45,131 nt of DNA from Nanobdellota archaeon (GTDB taxonomy: Archaea > Nanobdellota > Nanobdellia > Woesearchaeales > GW2011-AR9), in NCBI GenBank assembly GCA_030647325.1, contig JAUSJN010000061.1:1-45131 (forward strand), written 5' to 3'. Both the position numbers and the translations under genes were made by a program. The notes under the pieces were generated by a model. That model saw nothing but the letters and a program-made list of their open reading frames with translations. It had not been told where the DNA came from and searched no databases. Within the stretch, counting starts at the first letter, position 1. Each line of letters begins with the position of its first letter. Of the stretch, positions 31,379-39,110 are shown piece by piece.

Positions 31379-31534
31379 ATGGAAAAAATCAAAGAAAACG
31401 TTCATGTGTCCATGCTTGGTGGTTACTCTTTTGCCGTTACTTTACCCCGTTCTTGGGTCTTGGCGCATGAAGGCAAAAAAATCTCCATGTTTCTGGATGA
31501 ACAGAACCGTTTGATTCTGATGGGGGTAGAATGA
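31379..31534 (+). CDS. AbrB/MazE-like swapped-hairpin DNA-binding protein
   Basis: 51 aa. VSMLGGYSFAVTLPRSWVLA followed by KKISMFLDEQNRLILMGVE fits the AbrB/SpoVT-type swapped hairpin: a Gly-rich strand, the conserved TLPxxW turn, then two strands. Such proteins are frequent plasmid regulators or antitoxins. It is the first gene of a tightly overlapping four-gene chain (overlaps of 4 bp each) that leads into the D5-like helicase, so it probably controls the replication module. Confidence 0.65.
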   Translation: MEKIKENVHVSMLGGYSFAVTLPRSWVLAHEGKKISMFLDEQNRLILMGVE

Positions 31535-31626
31535 TGCTTAAGAAATTATCTCCTGATGAAGAGAAGCAGTTCCCTTTGTTAGTAAGGTTAGCGAGGGAGC
31601 TTTATTTTAGAGGTGATCAGAAGTGA
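31531..31626 (+). CDS. Tiny hypothetical protein in replication operon
   Basis: 31 aa, MMLKKLSPDEEKQFPLLVRL then ARELYFRGDQK. It overlaps the AbrB-like stop (ATGA) and the next gene start (GTGA), a strong sign of translational coupling. One amphipathic helix; function is unknown. Confidence 0.45.
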   Translation: MMLKKLSPDEEKQFPLLVRLARELYFRGDQK

Positions 31627-31790
31627 ACGCCTCAATCTGTAAAAATTGCAATAAGCCAATTAATCAATATCTGCGTTCAGATGCCGTTTTCTGCTCCTTT
31701 GATTGCCAGCAAGGGCATTACTATGAAACTGTTGTAAAAGCTAGAAAAAGTAAGAAGCAGTCGTTGAATTCTGGTGGTGAGGCTGTGTGA
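31623..31790 (+). CDS. Small zinc-finger protein
   Basis: 55 aa with GTG start. CKNCNKPINQYLRSDAVFCS then FDCQQGHYYE gives a CxxC...CxxxC zinc site, reminiscent of small plasmid-encoded zinc ribbons. A basic tail follows (KARKSKKQSL). It overlaps both neighbours by 4 bp and sits directly before the D5-like helicase, so it is probably part of the replication module. Confidence 0.55.
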   Translation: MNASICKNCNKPINQYLRSDAVFCSFDCQQGHYYETVVKARKSKKQSLNSGGEAV

Positions 31791-33460
31791 AAGAATCTCA
31801 CGAGGGGTTTTTTAATTACACTCGCAACGAAGTGAAAAATTGTTTGATAGCTCAACCGCAAAAAATCAGTCAAGCAACAGAATTATTGCGCAATTATATT
31901 CTAACATATAACAAAATTTACACAATACGTTCTGATGAAAAAACAGAAATTTGGATTTATGATAATGGTATTTACATTCCACAGGGGCAATCACATATCA
32001 GACAAACCTGTAGGAAAATTTTAGATAAGGCATATTCAAATGCAATTGCAAATCGTGTAATTGCAAAAATAGCAGTAGATACATACATAGACCAAAATGA
32101 TTTTTTTAAAAATGAACCTCCTCATTTGATTCCTGTACAAAATGGAATTTTTGATTTTAAGAAAAAAGAATTATTGCCTTTTTCATCTGAATATTATTTT
32201 TTTAATAAATTACCTATTATTTATGATAAATCGAAAGATTGTCCTAACATTAAAAAGTTTTTCAATGAGATTTTATCTTCAGAAGAAGATTTGGAAGTAG
32301 TCCAAGAACTGTTTGGATATGTTATTTATCGTGAATACAAAATTGAAAAAGCAATAATGTTCTTGGGTTCTGGAAGGAATGGAAAAGGAAAATTATGCGA
32401 TTTATTGAAACGTTTTGTGGGCGCAGAAAACTGTGCAAATATCCCTTTGCAGAATTTTGAAAATGATAACTTTGCCATGTCAGAATTGCATAACAAACTT
32501 GTGAATTTGTCAGCAGACATTTCAAAAACAGCTTTAACGCAAACTGGCAATTTTAAATCATTAACTGGTCGTGATTTGATTTCAGCATCGAGAAAATTTT
32601 TATCAAAAATTCATTTTGTGAACTATGCAAAAATGATTTTCTCAGCAAATGAACTGCCGATAACCAATGATATCACACCAGCATTCTTTTTGCGGTGGGT
32701 GATATTAAATTTCTCATTTCAATTCGTAACAAAAAAAGATTTCACTGGTGATGATATAACAAAATTAGCTGATCCAGAACGTATCGAAAAAATCATCAGC
32801 AATGATGAGATGTCTGGATTGTTTAATTTTGCCGTTAATGGTCTTGAACGGTTATTGCAAAAAGGAGATTTTTCATATTCAAAATCAACCAGTGAAGTAA
32901 AAAAGATATGGCTAAGAAAAAGCAGTAGCATTCAGGCATTTATTATGGATTGCGTTGAAAAAAAGCATGATGCGATTACAACAAAAAGCGAATTTCGTCA
33001 ATCATACAATGAATATTGTAACAAGCATAAGATTACTCCTATTTCCGATAAACTAATCCGTGAAACGCTGGCAACATCATGCGGGATTACCGATGGGCGG
33101 AAAACAGTAGGAGAAGAACAAGTGGTACGTTGCTGGATTGGAATTCTTTTGAAAAATGAAGAAAAAAATGACAGGATTGTCAGCTTTGACATGGTTTCTC
33201 ATCCTATGGGAGAAAAAGGGGGAAATAAAATAGATACTAAAAACCTTAGCAACCTGTCAAACGTGTCAGGAAAAAAATCAATTGTCAGCACTGACAAGGT
33301 TTTTGAAAAAATTACGCTTAAAAATTGCGAAGAAACATATCACAAATGTCAGGACTGCGGAAAATTTCCATGCCATTGGCAAGCACCTGATGGTTCGTAT
33401 CGTTGCAATGATTGTTCAACCGATACGGCAACCTTCGTCTCTGAAGAGGTGGTTGAATAA
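31787..33460 (+). CDS. D5-like superfamily 3 helicase with C-terminal zinc ribbon
   Basis: 557 aa, GTG start overlapping the previous stop. A D5_N-like region (about 100-185) precedes the SF3 core: Walker A GSGRNGKGK (194-202), Walker B LVNLSADI (238-245), motif C KMIFSANELP (282-291) and an arginine in FLRW (Arg303). The C-terminus has Cys521, 524, 529, 540 and 543 in CQDCGKFPC...CNDC, a zinc ribbon. These helicases drive replication of plasmids and viruses of the P4/NCLDV type. The separate primase gene that follows would supply the polymerase activity. Confidence 0.9.
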   Translation: MKESHEGFFNYTRNEVKNCLIAQPQKISQATELLRNYILTYNKIYTIRSDEKTEIWIYDNGIYIPQGQSHIRQTCRKILDKAYSNAIANRVIAKIAVDTYIDQNDFFKNEPPHLIPVQNGIFDFKKKELLPFSSEYYFFNKLPIIYDKSKDCPNIKKFFNEILSSEEDLEVVQELFGYVIYREYKIEKAIMFLGSGRNGKGKLCDLLKRFVGAENCANIPLQNFENDNFAMSELHNKLVNLSADISKTALTQTGNFKSLTGRDLISASRKFLSKIHFVNYAKMIFSANELPITNDITPAFFLRWVILNFSFQFVTKKDFTGDDITKLADPERIEKIISNDEMSGLFNFAVNGLERLLQKGDFSYSKSTSEVKKIWLRKSSSIQAFIMDCVEKKHDAITTKSEFRQSYNEYCNKHKITPISDKLIRETLATSCGITDGRKTVGEEQVVRCWIGILLKNEEKNDRIVSFDMVSHPMGEKGGNKIDTKNLSNLSNVSGKKSIVSTDKVFEKITLKNCEETYHKCQDCGKFPCHWQAPDGSYRCNDCSTDTATFVSEEVVE

Positions 33461-34113
33461 TGTCAATAGAAATTTACGGAAAGCTGGAGCAGATAGCTAA
33501 CGAGAGCCATCCTACCCGTCAGCAGATGGCTTTCTTTCTACGGACATTGGCACAGAAGGGTGGACATTCAGCAGAAGAATTGTTGGATTGCATCCAAACA
33601 CAGACTTCTTGGGTAGAGTATACCAGTAAGAAGAACAAGAACGATTTTGTGAACTTTGTCCGATGGGCAACTGGAGATACCTCCCCTCGCTTTTTTTCTT
33701 CATTAAAAAAGAATGAATCACGAACCGAGCCAAAGAAATGGTATTTTAACAAAGGCTTTGCAAGAACAGTAGCACATAATGAGATAGCTTTGGATATTGA
33801 TACAAAAGAAGATTTTGAGAGAGCTGTGAGAATTTTCAATGAACATGAACTAAAAGGAAATTGTAGGACATGGGAAGGAGCTAAAGGAGGTCATGTTTCA
33901 CTTTTATTTTCAGAACCGTTCTCTCTTGAATTTAAGGAGATGGTAAGAATATTTTTTCATGGTGATAAAGGACAAATTAACATTACAGTTGAAGGAAAAC
34001 CACACCAAAACACAGGAAATATAGTAAGAATTATTGCTGAGCATCAGGGATTTAACAGTAAAGAATCATTAAAAATCATGTTCAAAAATGAACAAGGAGG
34101 AATACAACCATGA
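33460..34113 (+). CDS. Archaeo-eukaryotic primase (AEP)-like protein
   Basis: 217 aa. The catalytic pair of AEP enzymes seems present: IALDIDTKEDF with Asp112 and Asp114, and GGHVSLLF with His145 in the sxH-type motif II. A later NTGNIVRIIAEHQGF resembles the RIxR...H/G segment of primases. A helical N-terminal domain (1-75) precedes it, with a PriCT-like look. Its ATG overlaps the helicase stop by one base. Together they would form a helicase-primase pair for self-replication; the third catalytic Asp was not clearly located. Confidence 0.72.
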   Translation: MSIEIYGKLEQIANESHPTRQQMAFFLRTLAQKGGHSAEELLDCIQTQTSWVEYTSKKNKNDFVNFVRWATGDTSPRFFSSLKKNESRTEPKKWYFNKGFARTVAHNEIALDIDTKEDFERAVRIFNEHELKGNCRTWEGAKGGHVSLLFSEPFSLEFKEMVRIFFHGDKGQINITVEGKPHQNTGNIVRIIAEHQGFNSKESLKIMFKNEQGGIQP

Positions 34114-34295
34114 AACAACAACTGAAAGAAGGAGAGAAATATTTGAGCATAAAGTTAGCAGGACATGATTTTGTCACTGCATTTCCAAACCAGAAAACGA
34201 AACCAGAGCAACCAGATTTCAAAGGGGATGGTGTTGCAGTGTGGATAAAAGAGAAACGAGGAATGAAAGAAGAGGAGGTAAAATCTCCTCTTTAG
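34110..34295 (+). CDS. Small hypothetical protein
   Basis: 61 aa, KYLSIKLAGHDFVTAFPNQK and later KGDGVAVWIKEKRG. A short beta-rich protein with a charged tail. GGAGG about 9 nt before the ATG is a strong ribosome binding site, and the ATG overlaps the primase stop by 4 bp. Function is unknown; it may modify the primase. Confidence 0.65.
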   Translation: MKQQLKEGEKYLSIKLAGHDFVTAFPNQKTKPEQPDFKGDGVAVWIKEKRGMKEEEVKSPL

Positions 34296-34304
34296 TTTTT
34301 AATT

Positions 34305-34496
34305 ATGAACCTGAAAAAAATTCGCATAATTCACCCTGTACCAAGCTTTGTTGATCCTATTCGCTTCATACATATTGAAGCAATGGACAAGGGAACTACT
34401 ATAGAGCTACCAGAACCAGTAGCAAATTTGTTGATTAGAAAGAATAGAGCAAAGGAGGTGATTGTAGAAAATCAGTTCTTACAATGGCAGAAATAA
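34305..34496 (+). CDS. Small hypothetical protein
   Basis: 63 aa, KKIRIIHPVPSFVDPIRFIH then GTTIELPEPVANLLIRKNRA. Beta-strand-rich with a central loop. It follows the preceding gene by 9 bp and ends the replication operon. No motif is recognised. Confidence 0.6.
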   Translation: MNLKKIRIIHPVPSFVDPIRFIHIEAMDKGTTIELPEPVANLLIRKNRAKEVIVENQFLQWQK

Positions 34497-34562
34497 AAAA
34501 TTTTAATCGATTACCAACGAGCAGATTAAGGAAGAAAAGAAAGAAAAGACTCCGATTAAGAA

Positions 34563-34666
34563 GATGCAATAGCCACTTTAAACAGAAAGTCTTCGGGAAG
34601 TGAGCTAAACACTTCCATCCTCCTTTCTCCCTTCATACGGAAGGGTTTGGTGAAAGCTATTGCATC
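34563..34666. other. Structured non-coding region (long inverted repeat with inner hairpins)
   Basis: GATGCAATAGC (34563-34573) is the exact inverse of GCTATTGCATC (34656-34666). Between them lie GGAAGTG/CACTTCC (34596-34616) and CCCTTC/GAAGGG (about 34629-34644), giving a three-way junction. It follows the helicase-primase operon and lies 36 bp before the next gene, so it could be an origin of replication, a transcript end or an sRNA. Strand unknown. Confidence 0.55.
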
Positions 34667-34702
34667 AATTTCAATTTACAAAAAGAGAAGGTGGAAAGAT
34701 AA

Positions 34703-35161
34703 ATGGTAAATCCAGTCAAGAATCCAAAATTCAGAAGCAGGAAAGGATACAAGCTTGTGATGATGTCGAACAATCAAACAATTTGGTTGCGGGAAGATTC
34801 CCGTCAGATCGCTGAGAAGATTTTGAATCATTTAGAAAATGATCTTCAAAAAATAGGAAAACCACGCAAAGTAACTTTTTCGCAGTTGAGTGAAGAAACA
34901 GGTATTAGAAAAGCAAGTGTATCTTCTGCCTGTTACTTACTGGCATTCCGAAAAGAACCATTAATTCGGATGTGGGCTGATCGAGTGATTAAGAAGAATA
35001 TTTCTTCGCCTAATACAGTAAGAACGTATATGCGCATAAGAATCCTAAAGAAGGCTACGTCCATAGGACGAGTAACGCCTACAAAGAAAATACCTGCATT
35101 AACGCTTACAAAGGAGAAGCTATCTAAACGGTTACTATACAATGGCGAAAAATCAGGATAA
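34703..35161 (+). CDS. Helix-turn-helix-like protein
   Basis: 152 aa. The middle part (IAEKILNHLENDLQKIGKPR, then FSQLSEETGIRKASVSSACY) looks like a winged or simple helix-turn-helix with a recognition helix at about 70-84. Basic tails on both sides suit DNA binding. A GGTGG ribosome binding site lies about 10 nt before the ATG. The gene overlaps the next (RHH) gene by 20 bp. Partition or copy-control role possible. Confidence 0.62.
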   Translation: MVNPVKNPKFRSRKGYKLVMMSNNQTIWLREDSRQIAEKILNHLENDLQKIGKPRKVTFSQLSEETGIRKASVSSACYLLAFRKEPLIRMWADRVIKKNISSPNTVRTYMRIRILKKATSIGRVTPTKKIPALTLTKEKLSKRLLYNGEKSG

Positions 35162-35384
35162 AAGGATCACAGTACGCTTCAACGCCAGAGAACAGGCGGA
35201 GCTAGAACTTCTCAAGAAGACTTTCCACTTGGAAGGCGACAGCGAGGCAGTTAAGATGGCAGTTGAATGGTGCAATAGTTATCTCAAAAATGTCACAAAT
35301 ACGTTTTTCCCGCCTTCCTTTGAGGTCGTGCTTGTGCGGAAACGGAAGACCGAGTCGATAGATCGAAAGGTCTATGATGGCTAA
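35142..35384 (+). CDS. Ribbon-helix-helix (CopG/Arc-like) protein
   Basis: 80 aa. DKRITVRFNAREQAELELLK gives the RHH strand and first helix, and DSEAVKMAVEWCNSYL the second helix. A C-terminal basic tail of about 30 residues may add contacts. Such proteins regulate copy number, act as antitoxins or bind origins. It overlaps the preceding HTH-like gene, so the two are translated together. Confidence 0.75.
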   Translation: MAKNQDKRITVRFNAREQAELELLKKTFHLEGDSEAVKMAVEWCNSYLKNVTNTFFPPSFEVVLVRKRKTESIDRKVYDG

Positions 35385-35526
35385 ATCGCCTTATTTTGTC
35401 ACGGAAAGTTGGGCAGATGTCCGACAAAACAGCTCGGAGGCAAAGAAAGAATTGATTAACCCCCCCCCACCCTTAAACTTTTTTTATAGAAAAATTTTAT
35501 TAATAAGGTTAAAAATAAGCTATATA

Positions 35527-35925
35527 ATGGCACTCACAAAGAAGACAGTCAAAATAATATATGATGTATTTAAAGAGCATAAAGCAAAAGCATATGGCTC
35601 ATTGATTATTAGACATTTGAGGGGGGGGCTTGTATATAAGGTTTATTTTGAAATGTTTGGTACAGATAAATTTTCCAAAGAAGTAGCATATATTAAACTT
35701 GTTTTAAAAGATAAAACCGAAGTTACAATTTCACCGATAACCAAATTAGAACAAGCGTTTGCGAAAAATAATCTTGCAGGAATTACGAAGTTTGAATTTG
35801 AAGATAAAAATCCCCCAAAGTTTCTCTATATTCTAAGAGTAGGGGATATGTTTTTTGACTTAACTGAAGATACGGCTAATAGACTTTCCAAAGAACTCGG
35901 CGTAATAATTGATATATTCCCTTAA
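35527..35925 (+). CDS. Hypothetical protein, G8 tract in the coding sequence
   Basis: 132 aa, no family recognised. The frame is open for another 51 codons upstream, but that part runs through a C9 tract and low-complexity sequence, and the A+T-rich TTTTTTTATAG near 35480 looks like a promoter. I therefore start at MALTKKTVK. The protein is alpha/beta (SLIIRHLRGGLVYKVYFEMF, KTEVTISPITKLEQAF, FLYILRVGDMFFDLTE). A G8 run (codons 36-38) could slip. Confidence 0.6.
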   Translation: MALTKKTVKIIYDVFKEHKAKAYGSLIIRHLRGGLVYKVYFEMFGTDKFSKEVAYIKLVLKDKTEVTISPITKLEQAFAKNNLAGITKFEFEDKNPPKFLYILRVGDMFFDLTEDTANRLSKELGVIIDIFP

Positions 35926-36023
35926 GTTCCGCTAATATTAAAGGCAGGGTTAAAGCATTATAAATAACATAATTTTTAGTTATTAAAACCCTATGGTGGA
36001 AAAAGAGTTATGTTATTAGTTAA

Positions 36024-36716
36024 TTAATCACATTGTGGTATAATCTTGAATTTAGTTGTAATATACATATTAGTCAAAATGTGCTTTGGGATTGTTTCTC
36101 CGTCCGATACTACTTCTATTACAACTCCAGGAGGTGTTGAATCTTCTTCCATGTTTTGACAATATTCTTCGTTTCTTGGATTGGCGCTCATAATTGTCAT
36201 ATGAATACATGCTTCTTTTATGGATTTGTTATTATCAAAATTTAAGGTAATATCCAATAATTTTTTTTGATCATCTTTTTCTATGTTTACATAAGAATTT
36301 TTTACATATTTGTGAAATAAGTCTCCATTATCATCAAATAGGTTTGAGTCGATGTAGTTTTTACCAAAACCAACCGTTCCTAAATCATTAGAAGGCTGAG
36401 CTTGTACCTGAAATTCATTACCGCACTCCCTTTGTTTGATTAAATCTTCATCACTCAGTCCTCCTGATTGACAAGAACAAAGCACTTCTCCTGTTTCTTG
36501 GTCACAACTATAAGAACCAAATGGTTTTACATTATGTTTAGCACAAACTTCAGTACAAAGTAATTTATACCCTTCCTCGACATCTCCACCTCCAAATAAT
36601 ACTGCGCCAAGGTTTGCATCTTTGCAGGTTATTCCTGTTTTATATTTAGTACACCCAGAAAGTAATATTACAACAAGAAGAACAAATAATATCATATATC
36701 CTCTTGAAATTGACAT
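36024..36716 (-). CDS. Secreted lipoprotein-like protein, Cys-rich
   Basis: 230 aa. Signal MILFVLLVVILLSGC with a lipobox LSGC (Cys22). A first domain with eight or so Cys (to residue 90: CKDAN, CTEVCAKHN, CDQETGEVLCSCQ) resembles the disulfide-rich start of the matrixin-like lipoprotein at 22 kb. A second, beta-rich domain (about 110-230) is not recognised. Probably surface-anchored cargo of element 2. Confidence 0.75.
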   Translation of the reverse strand: MSISRGYMILFVLLVVILLSGCTKYKTGITCKDANLGAVLFGGGDVEEGYKLLCTEVCAKHNVKPFGSYSCDQETGEVLCSCQSGGLSDEDLIKQRECGNEFQVQAQPSNDLGTVGFGKNYIDSNLFDDNGDLFHKYVKNSYVNIEKDDQKKLLDITLNFDNNKSIKEACIHMTIMSANPRNEEYCQNMEEDSTPPGVVIEVVSDGETIPKHILTNMYITTKFKIIPQCD

Positions 36717-36905
36717 TTTTTATAATAAATGTTGTGAGGTTATATATTTTTCTACCCAGCTCTAGCCCACTGTCCTTTTTTATCCATTTGGGAAAATGAT
36801 TTCTTTATCCTATATAAATATTAACAGATATTCCAAGACCAAGAAATTGATCAAACCCAAACCTCGCCCAAACATTTAAATAGATATTTTTCTTAAAAAC
36901 AGAAG

Positions 36906-37043
36906 ATGACATATAGCAGATTAGGTACACCTGAGGAAAGAGCAGAATTTGAGATGTTGTGGAAAGACAATATTTCTACTGAACTCAATGGGATCAGGGT
37001 AGCCTTAGAAAGAATTGCAGACATTTTAGAAGACAAGGAATAA
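36906..37043 (+). CDS. Small hypothetical protein
   Basis: 45 aa, MTYSRLGTPEERAEFEMLWK then ELNGIRVALERIADILEDKE. One helical, acidic protein. ATTTAAATA about 28 nt before the ATG and no Shine-Dalgarno suggest a leaderless transcript, and a terminator-like hairpin follows 7 nt after the stop, so this looks like a true monocistronic gene. An opposite-strand frame over the same stretch is less credible. Confidence 0.6.
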   Translation: MTYSRLGTPEERAEFEMLWKDNISTELNGIRVALERIADILEDKE

Positions 37044-37049
37044 AATGTC

Positions 37050-37073
37050 TGGGACGGATGGCGTCCCATTTTT
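37050..37073 (+). terminator. Terminator-like hairpin
   Basis: TGGGACG (37050-37056) pairs with CGTCCCA (37062-37068) across a 5-nt loop, followed by TTTTT. It lies directly after the 45-aa gene. Confidence 0.6.
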
Positions 37074-37115
37074 CCAATCAAAATGAAAAAAATATTTCTC
37101 TAAGAAGGAACTAAA

Positions 37116-37769
37116 ATGATAGATTTAATTGGTAGTGTCATTCCTATTTTATTTGAATCACCTAGTCTACCTCTAGCATTAGTAGTGTACACTTATCTTC
37201 TTTATATTGCATTTTTTAAAAAAGGCAAATTTATTTTAATAGAAAGCCTAGATGAAATGGGTAGACTGATTATTTTATTTATTGGTCTTTCTATTTTGAC
37301 AATTTCTATAATTGTTGGGATAATATTCCTAAGTAGTATATTATTTGGAACCACCCTCCCCAAAGAATTATTTTTCAATTGGCAGGATGTTATTCTTCCC
37401 CTTTTGGCATTCATATTCATACCTTATCTTTTTAAGAAAGAATCAGAAAAGAAGCACAGAAAATTTGACTTAGGGGATTGGTTTTTTATTATACTTGTCT
37501 TTGATTTAGGGTTAATCATTTTCTCATTAATCAATGCGATATACGCTAAAATATTTGTCACGGCGGAAGTAAGTTCCTTCTTTATGATAACATCCCTATT
37601 TTTAGGATTTTCTTTTTTGCTTAGTGTTGCATACCTCCATGCAGTATTAATTCCAATGTTAAAACTAAGAGAGCAAAAGTATTTTAATAAAAAAGGATTG
37701 AAAATTTGTATTTTTCAAATATTCATCTCTATAATTGCAATTTGTATTTACTTACTCTACAAGTTATAA
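37116..37769 (+). CDS. Polytopic membrane protein
   Basis: 217 aa with five or six hydrophobic segments (about 20-36, 49-73, 88-107, 122-145, 150-173 and 195-215). Loops are short, with basic clusters (KKESEKKHRKFD) marking the inner side. No transporter or enzyme motif is recognised. AAGGAAC lies 3-9 nt before the ATG. It converges with the next membrane protein gene; the two stops are 3 bp apart. Confidence 0.72.
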   Translation: MIDLIGSVIPILFESPSLPLALVVYTYLLYIAFFKKGKFILIESLDEMGRLIILFIGLSILTISIIVGIIFLSSILFGTTLPKELFFNWQDVILPLLAFIFIPYLFKKESEKKHRKFDLGDWFFIILVFDLGLIIFSLINAIYAKIFVTAEVSSFFMITSLFLGFSFLLSVAYLHAVLIPMLKLREQKYFNKKGLKICIFQIFISIIAICIYLLYKL

Positions 37770-37772
37770 GTG

Positions 37773-38390
37773 TTAACCTATATATCTCGGAGGATTTTTT
37801 CTACATTTGTAAGATTCATAATTTTTTCTAATAATTCTTACAATTCTTTGAATGAAGTCTATTAATATTGCACCAACAGAAATAAGAGTTCCAAAAAAGG
37901 CGAAAATGTCAAAAATAGATGAATTGCCTCGATACATTATTTGAAGCTTTTCCAAAAGATTAGGTTTAGGAATTCTTACTCTAACAGCAGTAACATTCTC
38001 AAGAATTACATGAACCCACATTGGTTTTTCTTTATACATGAACTCAAAGACACTATCATTTATCTTGATATTTTGTTGTTCTTGCAACAGATCTCCATCA
38101 ATCTCTTTATAAATATCCATTGTACATTTATCACAAACAACACAACTGCCATAACGTTCACAAATTGACGGACTAAAATGTACTATTGAAGCTAATTCTG
38201 GTTCTTCTGGTGTAAAGTTCCCCGTTAAATATGTTGGTGGGATTATTGACATATATCCTTCCCAGATACCCATTTCCTGATTACTAATGCGACCGTATGA
38301 TAATAGAAACATAGGGAGAAATATTAACAAAAGAAGCAAAAAAATTGGTGAGATCAGAAGTTTCTTTTTATTATTGCTATCCTTATTCAT
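37773..38390 (-). CDS. Membrane protein with extracytoplasmic domain
   Basis: 205 aa. A first hydrophobic helix (about 11-31) follows a basic N-terminus, and a second lies at 158-178 before a basic tail (RIIRKNYESYKCRKNPPR). The intervening 125 residues would be outside and contain CERYGSCVVCDKC, a four-Cys group that could bind metal or form disulfides. Unknown function; cargo of element 2. Confidence 0.7.
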   Translation of the reverse strand: MNKDSNNKKKLLISPIFLLLLLIFLPMFLLSYGRISNQEMGIWEGYMSIIPPTYLTGNFTPEEPELASIVHFSPSICERYGSCVVCDKCTMDIYKEIDGDLLQEQQNIKINDSVFEFMYKEKPMWVHVILENVTAVRVRIPKPNLLEKLQIMYRGNSSIFDIFAFFGTLISVGAILIDFIQRIVRIIRKNYESYKCRKNPPRYIG

Positions 38391-38439
38391 AAATAAAATG
38401 TTATCTTTACTTTTTATAAATCTAATTACAATAAGAATA

Positions 38440-38691
38440 CTACAATTTTTTTAATAATGCAAGACCTTCCTTTGTAATTGTAACTTCAATATATGATCTG
38501 CCGTTCTGATCATGCCTAGCAAACTCTTTTTTCGTAACAGCACCAAATAGAATAAGATCATCTACATGGTTTCTTACACTTAGCCAATTACTGCCTGTTT
38601 TTCTTTCCAAATCTCCTAGAGAATGAGGTTTCCCATCTTTTAATGCTTCTAAGACATCTTTTCGTAATGCTTGTGCAGTTCTTTTCGACAT
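38440..38691 (-). CDS. Winged helix-turn-helix regulator
   Basis: 83 aa. LRKDVLEALKDGKPHSLGDL, then SNWLSVRNHVDDLILFGAVTK (recognition helix) and a YIEVTITKEGLALL wing and helix: a small MarR/PadR-type winged helix. It lies next to a perfect 8-bp palindrome over the start of the divergent lipoprotein gene, so it is the likely ligand of that operator. Confidence 0.82.
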   Translation of the reverse strand: MSKRTAQALRKDVLEALKDGKPHSLGDLERKTGSNWLSVRNHVDDLILFGAVTKKEFARHDQNGRSYIEVTITKEGLALLKKL

Positions 38692-38710
38692 ACCACTATA
38701 TTGGGGAAAG

Positions 38711-38744
38711 CTTTATATAGTAATATTCCACAATAATGTGGAAT
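38711..38744 (+). promoter_or_regulatory. Promoter with palindromic operator over the start codon
   Basis: TTTATATA (38712-38719) is a TATA box about 25 nt before the ATG at 38743. ATTCCACA (38725-38732) and TGTGGAAT (38737-38744) form a perfect inverted repeat with a 4-nt centre, and its right end includes the first two bases of the start codon. A repressor there would block a leaderless transcript. The adjacent winged-helix protein is the obvious candidate. Confidence 0.62.
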
Positions 38745-38952
38745 GAAGGACGAAAGAAGATGGTTATCTGGTGTTTTAATTGCTGTTTTTCTCATAACAT
38801 CTTTATTTCTAACTGCTGGTTGTACACAAGAAGACCCTTGTCAAACAGAGTTTGAGCAATGTAATTATGATTGTGGTGAAGGTGTGTTTAGTTCTATTTG
38901 TAAGGAGAAATGTACTTACAACTATAACAAATGTAAAGAGGGAAATAGATGA
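38743..38952 (+). CDS. Small Cys-rich lipoprotein
   Basis: 69 aa. Signal VLIAVFLITSLFLTAGC with lipobox TAGC (Cys27). The mature part has seven further Cys in about 40 residues (CQTEFEQCNYDC, CKEKCTYNYNKC), suggesting a compact disulfide knot. It is the first gene of a three-gene operon with overlapping ATGA junctions and is probably controlled by the palindrome at its start. Function is unknown. Confidence 0.72.
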   Translation: MKDERRWLSGVLIAVFLITSLFLTAGCTQEDPCQTEFEQCNYDCGEGVFSSICKEKCTYNYNKCKEGNR

Positions 38953-39110
38953 AACAACAATTAATCAATCTTTTAGGAGTAATTATTCTATCTTTTGGAA
39001 TTGTATACTTAGAGTTCTATAATGCACTAATTATAGGGACTCCCATGTTACTACTAGGGCTACTTATTGTTACTTCAAACTTAATAATGGTGATAAAAAA
39101 AGAAAAATGA
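38949..39110 (+). CDS. Tiny two-helix membrane protein
   Basis: 53 aa. Two hydrophobic helices (about 4-21 and 27-46) with a short loop (LEFYNALI) and a basic C-terminus. Its ATG overlaps the previous stop by 4 bp, and its stop overlaps the next start by 4 bp. Translational coupling makes it a real gene despite its size. Confidence 0.58.
   Translation: MKQQLINLLGVIILSFGIVYLEFYNALIIGTPMLLLGLLIVTSNLIMVIKKEK

Noticed and set aside
35374-35526. N-terminal extension of the 132-aa protein
   Set aside because: It runs through a C9 tract and promoter-like A+T-rich sequence and would be a low-complexity extension; the internal ATG is more credible.
36893-37081. Minus-strand frame of 62 codons
   Set aside because: The plus-strand 45-aa frame has a TATA box and a terminator-like hairpin, whereas this frame has neither.
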